A stretch of DNA of 64,000 nt from Locusta migratoria (GCA_026315105.1 CM048744.1:350921168-350985167), one strand, 5' to 3'. Shown: positions 50,700 through 61,483, numbered from the stretch's first letter. Numbers and translations: made by a program. Notes: generated from the letters alone by a model not told the origin.

Positions 50700-52648
50700 T
50701 GATGTCCCGTTGGATCGATATGTACCGAGAACTGATGTCACCTGGCTTTCATATCCAATCGGCTTTCGTCGAAGGACTTCTTATCCCCATACACAAGCCT
50801 TCAAGAGGACAGAGGATTGAAGACTACCGTCCAATAACTTTGTTAAATTCGGACTATAAAATTTTCACCCGACTACTAGCGGCACGTATCAAGAAAGTTC
50901 TACCAGTAGTCCTTTCCATAGAACAAACTACACGAGGAGGAGAGACCACCATGCAAACAGCCACTAGTGAATGTAGAGATGTGATAGGACTCGCCGCATC
51001 CTGTCATCTCGCGGCAGCGTTGATCGCCATTGATTTCGATCACGCATTCGACAGGGTACACCACAAATTTCTCATGGCAGTGTTGGATCGAATGGGCTTT
51101 CCAAATGATTTTAAGAACATCATACTGCGCCTCCTACGCGACGCTACATCTCGTGTACTGGTGAATGGCCGTGTAACAGATCCTTTGCCAATTCGGCGTT
51201 CGGTTCGACAAGGATGCCCACTCTCCATGATCCTTTACGCAATTGCTCTGGAACCACTCATAGGAGGACTGAAAAGCAAACTCACAGGAATTACCCTAAG
51301 GGGTCACACCTTTCGCTGCAGGGCATATACGGATGATCTTCTCCTGTTGGTACAATCTGGTGATGAGATCCGCTTCGTGATTGATTGGATCCAACAATAT
51401 GGTTTGGTGGCGAAAAGCGTCATGAATGTCAACAAATCGGCAGCAATGTTCATTGGAAGAGGCTTACCTGAAGATTGTGTGGCCCCGTTTCCACGGGCAG
51501 ATGACCTCAGGTACTTATTAATCACGTTTACACGGGACATGCGCCGCACAACAGCAATGAACTACAGACGATTACTGCAAGTCGTACGCATAGAGGTACG
51601 CCAAAACCTACTTCGACAAATGGACCTACTACAAGGTGTCGAATACCTTAACGTCTATGTGGCGACCAAGATCATACACATGGCTCAGGTGCTCCCACTG
51701 CCGACAGTGATGGCACGCAACCTACAATCGGCGTTTGGATATTATGTCACTGCTGGATACATTTTCAAAGTCCGCTATGAGACTCTTACCCTTTAACGGC
51801 GTGACGGCGGACTCGGACTTATCAATGTCAAAGCGCGGGCCATGGCGCTGTTCCTGTCCACGATGGTGAAACTGAGGACACGTCGACATACCTCACTAAC
51901 GGGCGTTCTGATAGATGAGCTGATGCCTACGTCGATCGTGCCACCGGTTGCCATTGGACACGTCGCGCCCCCTCTTGGCCACATTGCGACTTTCATACCC
52001 GAATATAGCTACTTACATACTCAGCTCCCCAGCACTCGAGCCCCAAAGGCAAGAGACATTTACCAATTGTTGCTTAGGGCAGTCCCTCGAAATGTGATGG
52101 AAGGTAAAGCACCGGCCACACAATGGTCAACGGTGTGGAAAGCATTTCTACAGCCGTTCTTCCCTACAAGAATAAGAGCCACGTGGTACCACGTCGTCAA
52201 TCGGAAATTTACGACGAGATACCGGCTGCACGCAAGCAGGATGGTGGATTCGCCCCTTTGCCCTGAATGCCAGCTTATGGACAATGATGAACATCGTTTA
52301 ACATGTGAATCTGTTGTCGAAGTCTGGACGCTAGTACAGAAGATTATTGCCTGCTACCTTCACGTCCCGCATAACGCGATTGACCCCAGGCTCCTCCTAT
52401 GCCCGAAGGACACACATTTTCCGGCCGCGAAAACACACGCTCTCACGTGGATAAAAGGCATGTCCATTTACTACCTTTTCCAAGAAGGTGAGAAGTCGGT
52501 ACTTGATTACTGGCAATTCCTCCAAGAGCATCATCACAGACTCGAGACCACACCTCGATACCGACAGATCTTCGCCAATTACCTACGTAGTGTCTTCACC
52601 GACCCCCCTCGCAGCTGGGGAGTGCCGGATAGGGGACGCCCGCCGTAA
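50696..52648 (+). pseudogene. L1/Tx1-like ORF2, RT core and C-terminal zinc region
   Basis: RT motifs in order: YRPITLLNSDYKIFT, AALIAIDFDHAFDRV (first catalytic D), VRQGCPLSMILYAIALEPL and CRAYTDDLLLLVQ (YTDD where Y/F-A-D-D is usual). A TAA at 51794-51796 lies in the same frame. The C-terminal part has CPECQLMDNDEHRLTC, a zinc-knuckle-like C-x2-C-H-C that is common after L1/Tx1 RTs. The frame ends at 52646. The alanine-to-threonine change in the catalytic box and the stop make an active enzyme unlikely. Confidence 0.85.
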
Positions 52649-53055
52649 CGAACCTTAACAAACGATCAGCTGCATACGACCAGAATCAACGAAAATAGTC
52701 CGCAAATGGGATGTAGTGCGGAATTTTTCCAGTTTCCTTTTTTTTTCTTTTAGAATGTGAGTATTTGTTATATGTTAAGTGTTCTGAAGAAATCAATGGC
52801 GATGCACGACTATGGTAACTGACGGCGTCAGGGTTCATAGAAGTATACTATAGACTATGCATCTCGGGCAACCGAAGCCAGACACACAACGTAATTGAGA
52901 GAACACGGAACTTCCTGCGACTGCAGACATACGAGAAGACAAACCCTGAAACTGTCGGTGTACTGATATTTCGTGCAGCAACGGCCATCTGGGCAGAATG
53001 GGGCGTGAGTGTCGCTCCATTAGAAATAAATAAATAAAGCAATTAAAAGAAAAGC
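52649..53055 (+). other. L1/Tx1-like 3' UTR and tail
   Basis: Non-coding sequence after ORF2 with a T-rich stretch near 52738, ending in TAAATAAATAAAGC and an A-rich tail. The tail marks the 3' end of the insertion. Confidence 0.6.
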
Positions 53056-53057
53056 GT

Positions 53058-53115
53058 AGTGAGCAAGGCGTTAGATTATGATGCCTAAGGTCGGTGGTTC
53101 GGAACTCGTCACTAC
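53058..53115 (+). repeat. tRNA-like SINE fragment
   Basis: GAGCAAGGCGTTAGATTATG resembles an A-box region and GGTGGTTCGGAACTC a B box. The end CGTCACTACCT is tRNA-like. No SINE body was recognised. Confidence 0.45.
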
Positions 53116-53239
53116 CTAATTTTTTTTCCTAAAAGGGTTTCAGATACTCTTATTAATTAATTTTTTATTATTTAGATTATTATTTTTGTCCAAAATGTTT
53201 GCAAAAACTTATAAAACTACAAATCTGAAGTGGGCCGTA

Positions 53240-53442
53240 AAACACGTCAGTGCGATTTTTTTATCGTGACTAAGTGCAATGTCGCACTTATTGTTTTACA
53301 CCCATTTTTGTAACAAGGTGACCAGCTTTTAAAACATATATGTGACCAGATGATGGTGACACAGTTCACCGAAACCGGTCGTCGTTGAACAAATTAATAA
53401 TGTGCGATATTTGCATTTTATTTTTAAAACCATAAAACGATC
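53240..53442 (+). mobile_element. HH3 arm, right copy
   Basis: This is the inverse of the arm at 40600-40790. Both arms read outward from the 12.6 kb between them. The outer end is AAAACCAT. No target duplication was recognised at the outer ends, so one 12.8 kb unit and two separate insertions are both possible. Confidence 0.65.
53347..53380 (+). ncRNA. hammerhead-like core, HH3 right arm
   Basis: CAGATGA (53347-53353; consensus CTGATGA) is followed by stem II GGTGA/TCACC (53355-53359 with 53366-53370) and GAAA (53371-53374). The palindrome ACCGGT (53374-53379) would serve as an intermolecular stem III, and C53380 is the expected cleavage base. Stem I can form from GTGAC (53342-53346) and GTCGT (53381-53385). 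The U4-to-A change is shared with the left copy and would weaken catalysis. Confidence 0.45.
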
Positions 53443-53972
53443 GGATCGTCTCCAAACCCGAGTATGTCAGGTAATCTTAAAAATTATATATTTTATATCT
53501 GTGTGTTTGATTCCTTCCGGCGAGCGCGGTGGACAGTGGTAGGCATATTGTGCTCGCTTTCGGGAGGAAGGCAGCCATCCACATTTGGGATCTTTCCTAA
53601 ATTACCTTTAGCAGCATGCCACGATGGTTCCTCTAAAAGTGCTCGGTCGATATCCGGCCAGTCCTTAACAATAAGCAATGCCAGCGTGTGCTTTGTCGCC
53701 GGGACATTAGATCCTGATGTCCTTTCTTTCGAAACGACGATACCATTCCGCTATTCCGTCGGTGGCATTTAGTCAGCTACCTAAAAGTGTTGCATCTCCC
53801 GATTCAAGGGGCTGATGAGCCTTTATAAGCGTAATTTAGAAGTTGATACACCTTGTGTATTGAAGCAACTTAAATCATTAAAAAAAAGTAAGTCTCCCGG
53901 TCCTGATTGTATACCAATTTGTTTCCATTCAGAGTATGCTGATGCAATAGTCCCACACCTAGTAATCATATA

Positions 53973-55220
53973 GGGGAGAGTTGCCGAAGATGGACCGTTG
54001 CCTAAGTTGGACCACGTACGTATTTCACTGTGTGTTGGTAAAAGTTCGCTCAACTGGTGAGAAACATTGTCGAACTCACGTGGCTCAGTCGCCAGTCGAC
54101 AAGTCATTGGAGTGAGAACAGTTTCCATTATTGCGTTTTCTTCGATATCGCTGTAAGTTTTCTGCTACATATCATAAGCTTTCCTCTGCTCTAAAAGTAA
54201 GTAAAAATATCATCAGTACTATAGTTCAAAGTGCCATTCATTAGCTAATAATTTAATATTGTAAAACTAGAGTTTAGCGTCTTTTGTTCCTACGACGTTA
54301 TCTTTACTTATATGGCGTCGAGTTGCCAAAGTTGGACCAAATGCTGATTCCTAATTTGGACCGGCCCAATTTAGGGATCAATCGTAACAAATAATACTTA
54401 ATGTCATTTAATAATAGGTAATAGGTAGATGTTACGTTTTTACGTTCATTTTTCTAGGTTGCAAAACAATTTAAAAAATAAGGAGTAAGTATGGTAACCT
54501 TTTTAGATTTGGAAGATTTAATAAGGGGAATTTATGGGAAGTGGACAGAAGATGAACGTAAGGTAGCTGTGGAAACATACAGAAACGGTAACTATGAACT
54601 TAACGAGTAGAAAAAGCTACAATTAAAGAGAGATGCTGATGGTAAAAGCATATTCTGAAATGAAGTTCAGTTATTCGAAAGACCTTTACAATTGAGATGG
54701 AAAAAATTGTCGCAGATACCTTCTTGTATTTGAAGAGAGCTTTTTTTGTATTCACAATCAAAGATGTTGCATTTCACATAGCACAGAAATATGAACTGCC
54801 TCATTCTTTCAACACAGAAAAGAAAATGGCTGGTAAAAGGTGGTTTTCTTCATTTAGGAGACGAAATACACAGCTTTCACTCCGTCAGCCAGAAGGAATA
54901 TCAATGGCGAGATGTTGAAATGAAGCTTTTCTTAATATTGCGGGTCTTATTTCCTTTTTAGTCATTGTTTTACCGTGTGGTTCAATTTAAGCAACTGAAG
55001 GTCTAAATTAGGCAACCGGTTTCCTAATTTGGACCGTTTATACATTTTTAAATTCTAAATAATATCCATTTATGCTTTGTTTTTATTCACAGTATAAAAC
55101 TAGCAGATGAAAGTGTACAACATATAGCTTCTTTTAAAGTATATTTTGTTCCGATTAGATAAATAATGTAGACTTTGGATCCCAAAATAAAAAAGTGGTC
55201 CAACATCGGCAACCTTCCCC
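53973..55220 (+). mobile_element. pogo/Tigger-type DNA transposon, internally deleted
   Basis: The left end GGGGAGAGTTGCCGAAGATG and the complement of the right end, GGGGAAGGTTGCCGATGTTG, are inverted repeats flanked by TA (53971-53972, 55221-55222). The interior has only the DNA-binding part of a transposase. At least six TTGGACC-type motifs occur in both terminal regions and are candidate transposase sites. Confidence 0.88.
54505..54918 (+). pseudogene. pogo/Tigger transposase DNA-binding region
   Basis: A first frame near 54530 has GKWTEDERKVAVETYRNGNY, a psq-like helix-turn-helix, with stops after it. The second frame (54697-54918) has FTIKDVAFHIAQKY and KKMAGKRWFSSFRRR followed by LSLRQPEGISMARC, close to the CENP-B-type helix-turn-helix of Tigger and Jerky-like transposases. 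The DDE catalytic region is absent, because the frame ends in a stop just where it would begin. The element would therefore depend on a transposase made elsewhere. Confidence 0.82.
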
Positions 55221-55621
55221 TACATCCGCTCGCTCAGCGAACATTCCATACCCAAAGACTGGAAAGTTGTTCAGGTTACGCCAATATTCAAAAAGGCAAT
55301 AGAAGTGATCCGCATAATTACACGCCTAGATCACTGACGTCGGTTTGCAGCAGGATTTGAGAACGTACATTTTCCTCAAGTATTATGAACTACTTCGAAG
55401 AGAACGACTTATTGATCCATAGTCAACACGGATTTAGAAAGTATAATTCTTGTGAAACACAGCTAGCTCAACACATTGTCCGAAAGTGTACTGAACGGAA
55501 TCTCCGAAAATTATTTTGAGGACTTACTTCATGAAAACACTAAGCTTATGAAAGCATATTTGATCGCCTAGCAACAAATAATGCGGAGCTAATAAAGAGC
55601 ATCAAAACAGACAAAGGGATT

Positions 55622-57116
55622 GTAATGGTCTTCAGTCCGGAGACTGGTTTGATGCAGCTCTCCACCCTACTCTATCCTGAGCAAGCCTTTTCATCTCCTC
55701 ATAAGAACGGCAACCCACATCCACTTGAATCTGCTTACTATACGCGTCTCTTGGTCTCCCTCTGCGATTTCTCCCCCACACACTTCCCTCCAATGCTAAA
55801 TTTACGATTCCCCGATGTCTAAGAATGTGTCCTACCAAGCGATCCCTTCTTTTAGTCAGGATATGCCAAAAATTCCTTTTCTCACTATGTCTGTTCAGTA
55901 TCTCTTCATTAGTTATGCGATCTACCCACCTAATCTTCAGCATTCTTCTGTAGCACCACATTTCATAAGCGTCTATCCTCTTCCTGTCCGCACTGCTTAT
56001 CGTCCATGTTTCACTCCCGTACAAGATAACACTCCACACAAATACCTTCAGAAAAGACTTCCTTACACTTAAATTAATATTCGATGTTAGCAAATTTCTC
56101 TTTCCCAAAAATGCTTTTCTTCCCATTGCCATTCTGCATTTTATATCCTCTGCATTGCGACCATCGCATGTTATTTTACTACCCAAGTAACAAAACTCAT
56201 CTACCACCTTCATTGTTTCCTTAACTAATCTAATTCCTTCAGCATCACCTGATTTTCTAAGACCGCATTCCATTATTGTTGTTTTGCTCTTGTTAATGTT
56301 CATTTTATACGTTCTCTTCAACACACTGTCCATTCCATTCAACTGCTCTTCCAGGTTCTGTGCTGTCTCTGACAGAATTACAATGTCATCAGCAAAACGC
56401 AATGTTTTTATTTCTTCCCCCTGTACTTTAATCCCTATCCCAAATTTTTCCTTGCTTTCCTTCACCGCCTGCTCGATGTAAAAATTGAATAACATCGGAG
56501 AAAGGCTACAACCCTGTCTTACTCCCTTCCCAACTGATGCTTCCCTTTCATGCCCTTCGAGTCTAATAACTGCGGTCTGGCTTTTGTACAAGTTATAAAT
56601 AACTCTCCTTTCCCTATATTTTACCCCTGCTGACTTCAGAATTTGAAAGAGTGTATTCCAGTCAACATTGTCAAATGCTTTCTCCAAATCTACAAAAGCT
56701 AAAAATGTAGGTTTGCCTTTCCTTAATCTATCTTCTAAGATAAGACGTAAAGTGAGTATTGCCTCCCGGGTTCCTATGTCCCTCCTGAATCCAAACTGAT
56801 CTTCCCCAAGGACAGCTTCTACCAGCTTTTCCATTCTCCTGTAGATAATTCGTGTTAAAATTTTGCAATCATGACTTATCAAACTGATGGTTCTGTAATT
56901 TTCACACCTGTCTGCGCCTGATTTCTTTGGAATGGGGATTATTACATTTTTCTTAAAGTCTGAGGGTATTTCGCCTGTCTCATAAATCATACACACCAGT
57001 TCAAATAGTCTTGTCATGGCTGGCTCTCCCAGAGACTTTAGTAGCTCTGAGGGTATGTCATCTACTCCTGGGGCCTTGTTCCGACCTAGGTCTTTCAAGG
57101 CTCTGTCAAAGGCTCT
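55622..57116 (-). mobile_element. 5'-truncated RTE LINE, 11 bp target duplication
   Basis: ACAAAGGGATT flanks it at 55611-55621 and 57117-57127. It is the same family as 30753-34038 and covers only the RT and C-terminal part. It lacks most of the (CAA)n tail. The insertion point lies within the CR1-like relic. Confidence 0.92.
55632..57098 (-). CDS. RTE reverse transcriptase fragment, frame intact
   Basis: A 488-codon uninterrupted frame (open to the 5' truncation at 57116). Motifs in order: NKAPGVDDIPSELLKSL (about residue 5), GADRCENYRTISLISH, FGFRRDIGTREAIL, FLAFVDLEKAFDNVDW (first catalytic D), VRQGCSLSPMLFNFYI and LRFADDIVILSE (catalytic FADD). The C-terminal ILYGSETWTI, VDRITNEEIL, LVGHILRHRG and SKQIQVDVG region follows, and it ends ASNQSPD. 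The endonuclease is missing and there is no own promoter, so expression is unlikely. It is the best preserved RT of this family here and shows where the 30.75 kb copy is broken. Confidence 0.85.
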   Translation of the reverse strand: MKDLGRNKAPGVDDIPSELLKSLGEPAMTRLFELVCMIYETGEIPSDFKKNVIIPIPKKSGADRCENYRTISLISHDCKILTRIIYRRMEKLVEAVLGEDQFGFRRDIGTREAILTLRLILEDRLRKGKPTFLAFVDLEKAFDNVDWNTLFQILKSAGVKYRERRVIYNLYKSQTAVIRLEGHEREASVGKGVRQGCSLSPMLFNFYIEQAVKESKEKFGIGIKVQGEEIKTLRFADDIVILSETAQNLEEQLNGMDSVLKRTYKMNINKSKTTIMECGLRKSGDAEGIRLVKETMKVVDEFCYLGSKITCDGRNAEDIKCRMAMGRKAFLGKRNLLTSNINLSVRKSFLKVFVWSVILYGSETWTISSADRKRIDAYEMWCYRRMLKIRWVDRITNEEILNRHSEKRNFWHILTKRRDRLVGHILRHRGIVNLALEGSVWGRNRRGRPRDAYSKQIQVDVGCRSYEEMKRLAQDRVGWRAASNQSPD

Positions 57117-57401
57117 ACAAAGGGATTAGAGAACACAAAGTTGTCGAAGCGATACTGAATATCGAAATTTCCAAATCCATCAAAATCAAAGGAAAAATAT
57201 ATGCATTAAAATAATCAGATAAGAATTCGTTTAATGCTTTCCTGTGTGATAATCTCCAAACTTTCGAAACTAAAATGTTTGTGTAGATCAAAAGTGGTTT
57301 ACATCGAAAGAAGTAACGTCGACCGCTATTGAGAGAGTTATAACAAATAAATTAACAAAAGAGGGGTATGGTACCAGAAGTAGGTTAGATTACTCTTACA
57401 A

Positions 57402-57455
<54 letters not shown>

Positions 57456-57472
57456 AAAAAAAAAAAAAAAAA
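57402..57472 (+). repeat. poly(A)-rich tract
   Basis: About 70 bases of A with one or two interruptions. It lies between two pieces of CR1-like sequence and may be the tail of an unrecognised insertion. Confidence 0.95.
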
Positions 57473-57473
57473 A

Positions 57474-58655
57474 CTTTCCACATTTAAACAGGCACAAAAT
57501 CCCCAAGACTGGCAATCTTTAACGAAAAATCTAAATTTAGCCCGACCGTCATTTCGAGAAGCTTAAAATGGTTTCCACAACGGAACCCTGTCGAATAATT
57601 TGGTAGAAAATTCTAAGAAATTCTGCTCGTGTGTATACTAGCGGAAAAACACACTCAATGCTACCACTACGCAAAAGCAATGGTGATACTACTGATGACA
57701 TTTCTGCTAAATCATAATGGCTAAAAACAACTTTCCGAAATTCATTCACCAAAGAAGACGAAGCAAACATTGCTCTCACAGATATATGTCTGTGATTCCC
57801 CTACTGTTAATTATCTTTGTAAACGATTTAGGAGACAATGGAAGCAGCTGTTTTAGACTGCGGATGATGCTGTCATATACCGGTTAGTAAAGTCACCAGA
57901 AGATCAAAAGCACCTAAAAATGATTTAGATAAGATATTCGTATGGTGCAAAAGTTGTCAACTGAGCCTAAATAATAATAAGTGTGAAGTTATCCTTATGA
58001 GCACTAAAGGAAATCCATTAAACTCCATTTGCACGAAAAATTAAATTTGAAGGCCGTAAATTCAATTAAATACCTAGGAATTACAATTACGAACAACTTA
58101 ATTTGGAAATAACACACAGGAAATGTTGTAGGAAAGGCGAACCTAAGGCTACGTTTCATTGGCAGAACACAACAGTTCTACTACAGAAACTGCCTAGACT
58201 ACAGTTGTCCGTCCTGTTTTAGAGTATTGCTTGTGAATTGTGGGATCTCTACCAAGAGGGTCTGAAGGAGTATATAGTGAAAGTTCAGGGATGGGCAGCT
58301 CGTTTTGTATTATCGCGATAAAGGGGAGAGAGTGTCACGGAAATGCACGAATTGGAGTGGACATCATTAAAAGAAAGGCGTTATTTGTGGCGACGAGATT
58401 TATAAGCGAATTTTTGTCACCAACTTTCTCTTCCGAATGTGAACATATTTTGTTAGTAGCAACTTATATTGGGAGATATGATCATCATAATAAATAATAG
58501 AAGTCAGCACGAAAGCGAAAAGATCGGGTGTTCCTTTTTATCGCGCGCTATTAGAGAATGGAACTGTAGGGAAATATCGTAAAAGCGGTTCCATGAACCC
58601 TCTGCCATGCGCTTCAGTGTGATTTGCAAAGTAATTAAGTAGATGTAGAGGAAGT
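57474..58655 (+). pseudogene. CR1-like LINE relic, central deletion
   Basis: The first part (57474-57780) reads KAQNPQDWQSLTKNL, LARPSFRE and FTKEDEANIA, the linker before the RT. The second (57790 on) jumps to IFVNDLGD and ADDAVIYR (A-D-D box), then NSIKYLGITIT, GKANLRLRFIGR and SECEHILLVATYIGRYD. The segment between, including the 'K-S-P-G-P-D' and 'Q-x-G-F-R' motifs, is missing. It is the same family as 63.3-64.0 kb and is full of stops. The 3' end has the GTAGATGTAG tail near 58640. Confidence 0.75.
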
Positions 58656-58659
58656 AGTG

Positions 58660-59480
58660 ATGCGAGGAGGTAGTATGTTACTCAACACTGGCAGCCACTG
58701 AACCTGAGTAGGAAGTAATGTTCCAGTTACGATTCGCATAGTGTGACGCAACTGAACACCCACAAAGTGAGTATGGCAGCTATTTAGCCATACCACAGAA
58801 CAGAACAGTACCTTGCTGAAGAATATACAAGTGTTAGAGCAGTTGTACTCAACGTGTTGGCGTCAGCTCCCCATGATGTTCCAGCTAGGCGCCGAAGGTT
58901 ATTTCAGTTCTGTAAATCCTTAAGTGGGCTTTGTATTTTAAAGTCCTTCCCACAGTCATTCCAAAATATGTAAGGGTGTCGTTGTACAGTAATGATTAAC
59001 ACTGATGCAAACTTAGCAAAATATTATCTAATTATTGTAACTGAAGGACACCAAAGTTGATCTCAACATAAGTCTCAACTTCAACAATTGTACCGTAGCA
59101 TGTAATAGTATAATATGTAAGTATGTAAAGTGTTTCATTTTGCCCAGTTCTAAATTAGACGATAAAAATATTATGAAGGCCACCACAATTATGTACACCA
59201 TGTCAAGAGTACACTAAAAGTGACGATCTCAACATATGTCACTACTGCAATAATTTCACCGTAGCTTATAATGATATAATTTTAAATGTGTAACGTTTTT
59301 CACTGTGTACAATTCTAAATTAAAAGGCATTTATGGCACAGTATATACCTACATGGCGAGAGATGAATATGACAACTTCAACTAATGTTATAAGCAAAGA
59401 ACAAGCGTTTTGTTTGTTGTATCTTCATTTAACGTGTTTGGAACATAACCACTACTGTTTCTTGTCGACGCTCCTGTAAT
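58660..59480. other. unassigned sequence
   Basis: No gene or confident repeat was found. 'cagttgtactcaacgtgttg' near 58847 resembles a hAT-Charlie terminus, but no partner end or duplication was found. Confidence 0.3.
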
Positions 59481-59486
59481 ATTTGC

Positions 59487-59525
59487 CTGAAGATGGCCTA
59501 ATAAACAGAAAACTATTTCGAAAAT
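59487..59525 (+). ncRNA. hammerhead-like motif, HH4 (degenerate)
   Basis: CTGAAGA fits CUGANGA. It is followed by TGGCCTAATAAACA and GAAAACTATTT, where GAAA and a palindrome like ACTAGT might once have stood. Stem II no longer pairs. It borders the solo LTR. Confidence 0.25.
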
Positions 59526-59549
59526 AAACGAAAACTAGTAGACCAAAAA

Positions 59550-59706
59550 CTTTTGTGTCCCAACTTCGTCGCCGCTTTTGTGTCCCAGCCTCGTCGTAGG
59601 TGTCGGTGGCCGAGTGGAACGAGACCGACACAGGAACAAAGACAGCACGCTGGTGCAGGTACGGAGGGGAGCAGCCAGAAACTATAAACACTCGAGTAAA
59701 TTAGAA

Positions 59707-59772
<66 letters not shown>

Positions 59773-60068
59773 CACAGAATGTAACAATACTTAACTTTTA
59801 CATAGTACTGCAGAATGTTGATACATAGTTGTTAGAGGCCTGCCTAGTGCCTGTACGATAGCAAAGTCTTCACTGGTGCCTATCTGATTACGAAGGTCCT
59901 AACTGGTTGCTATCTCCGTCCGAAGTGGCCAGTCCTTCAGTGGTGGCCACGAGCGGAGTTGTCGCAGAGGGCGCTCGTGGCTGTCGTCGTAAGATCGCCG
60001 CGCCGTGCGAGCATGGCGGCGCGCGGCGAAAGTAGGTGGCGCGCACTTTGTACTTGTGCGACACCACA
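59550..60068 (-). mobile_element. solo LTR of the Gypsy family, with (AT)n expansion
   Basis: This is a minus-strand match over the whole length of the 467 bp LTR at 42099, but more diverged and enlarged by an (AT)n run. AAAA (or AAAAC) flanks it at 59546-59549 and 60069-60072. The internal region has been lost, as expected after LTR-LTR recombination. Confidence 0.9.
59710..59770 (+). repeat. (AT)n microsatellite
   Basis: About 30 AT units have grown from the 'aatatatatc' sequence present in the other LTRs. Confidence 0.97.
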
Positions 60069-60354
60069 AAAACAGATTGTTTGTTTTAAACTTCAAATAT
60101 GGAATTGTTCTACCAAGAAGTGACGGAAGAATCCGTTTATAAGCTTTCTGTGTAACATGAGGGAAACTTTTTGGATTCACCTCGTATTTTGGAAGGAAAC
60201 CTCTTACAAGTTGTTATCCACAGGAGGTGTATTTCAAACAGTATTTAACTGTGTTAACAAGGAATGTGACGAAATTAATGAGACGATCTGGCAACACTGT
60301 GTTCTCCATCTCTTCCATATACTCAGCCCGAGTTTCAGTTCCGTGAAACCATCA

Positions 60355-60573
60355 GTGAGCACGTACTTTTGTTCTGTGCTTCTCATTAATGTCCTCGAAT
60401 GGTGAAATTCTGGCATCAGAACAAGTACGTCCTATGGACCACTGCAAAATCTTCTTGTTTACATCGTAGCGAAGATCAGCCGTAATCGCCTCTGTGTTTT
60501 CCCGGATGCAGAAAGCAAACGACTGTTTGAAGAAGGCACCTTCGTCAGGCGCACAAGATTCGGACAGCCCTGA
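60355..60573 (-). other. 73-codon open frame of unknown origin
   Basis: Between two stops the minus strand encodes a stretch including PDEGAFFKQSFAFCIREN, EAITADLRYDVNKKILQW and ISPFEDINEKH. It has no ATG-defined start that covers it, and a CAG that could be a splice acceptor lies at its upstream end. The composition is protein-like, but I recognise no family. It could be a host exon, a captured gene piece or chance. Confidence 0.2.
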
Positions 60574-60579
60574 CTACCT

Positions 60580-61080
60580 TCTGGTAGCGGGTATTGCGCC
60601 AGGGTTGTTTGTTTCCAATGTTATCCCAAAACCACTTCAGCCGGATTGCTCGTCATAGTAAGCGTCCCATTTTATTTCCTTACAAAAAAGTCTTTGCTCT
60701 AATTAAAATTTACCTAACTGTCTTTATGAATTATTGTGGATATTGAATATAGCAACAATAAACAATTTGTTTAAATTCATTGACATATCTAGTTCCGTCC
60801 AATTGGTTTGGCGCTGTTCAGGAACATTGGTAACACTTTCGACCCGTACTCAAAACAGCTGAAAGATTCGCTGCACGTGATCTTGTAACGTGACACTGTC
60901 AGTAATCAGTTTAATCCTGGACAGTTGTGTATATATTGGTACAGTTGCGCTTGAGGAAACAGTAACACACGTCAGACCAATTGCTGGCAAAACTGAGCAC
61001 ATGCATTCTCCTTAGTGACAGCACCAGCGATCGTCTTGTACTTTTTTCGAACCTCGTGAAAATGTTTGCAGGAAGAAAAC
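60580..61080. other. unassigned sequence
   Basis: Nothing was recognised in this stretch. Confidence 0.35.
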
Positions 61081-61084
61081 GATG

Positions 61085-61330
61085 GAATGAAGGTTAGGGT
61101 TTAACGCCCCGTCGACATCGTGGTCTCTAGTGGCGGAGCACACACTCTGATTGTTTTGTTAGGATGGGGAAAGAAATGGACTGCGCCTTTTGATAGGAAC
61201 CATCCCCGTATTTGCGTGGAGTGGCTTTGGGAAATCACGGAAAATACAGATCTGGGTGACCGAAAGTAGGTTTGAATCGGTGTCCTCCCGAATACGAGTC
61301 GAGTGTGCCAATCACTGCGCTGCCTCTCTC
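61085..61330 (-). mobile_element. SINE-C
   Basis: The tail 'gggtttaacgccccgtcgac' and the head complement of 'actgcgctgcctctc' are recognisable. It has the same structure as the 3.44 and 23.9 kb copies. Confidence 0.78.
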
Positions 61331-61444
61331 ATTGGAGAGAAATAATTCACTTCATAAAAATACTTCTTAATAGGAACAACCCCTGTCATAGATCAACATT
61401 TTTCAAAACATTGGTAATGTGTTTATGATTTTGCTTCTTAGGAG

Positions 61445-61450
<6 letters not shown>

Positions 61451-61480
<30 letters not shown>
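61451..61480 (+). repeat. poly(A) tract
   Basis: An uninterrupted run of about 30 A. Confidence 0.95.

Positions 61481-61483
<3 letters not shown>

Larger units (their letters stand above)
41740..53055 (+). mobile_element. L1/Tx1-like LINE, split by a Gypsy element
   Basis: A two-ORF non-LTR retrotransposon. The 5' end is near GGCCGTAGTCAGTCTGC. ORF1 has a CCHC knuckle, and ORF2 has endonuclease and RT. The 3' UTR is about 400 bases and ends in AAATAAATAAATAAAG. The Gypsy element at 42099-48175 sits in ORF1. Three stops and one shift in ORF2 and one stop in ORF1 show it is dead. No target duplication was found for the LINE itself. Confidence 0.82.
53783..55610 (+). pseudogene. CR1-like LINE reverse transcriptase relic, split by a pogo element
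   Basis: Before the pogo insertion, 53860-53970 reads LKQLKSLKKSKSPGPDCIP, the start of a CR1-type RT. After it (from 55223), a frame reads SIPKDWKVVQVTPIFKK, and further on NYFEENDLLIHSQHGFRK and SCETQLAQ (the 'Q-x-G-F-R ... S-C-x-T-Q-L' motif). Removal of the pogo element and one TA joins the two parts. Stops and shifts are common. The relic then meets the RTE insertion at 55622. Confidence 0.75.

Noticed and set aside
58846..58890. hAT-Charlie terminus
   Set aside because: Only a loose resemblance at one end. No inverted partner or 8 bp duplication was found.
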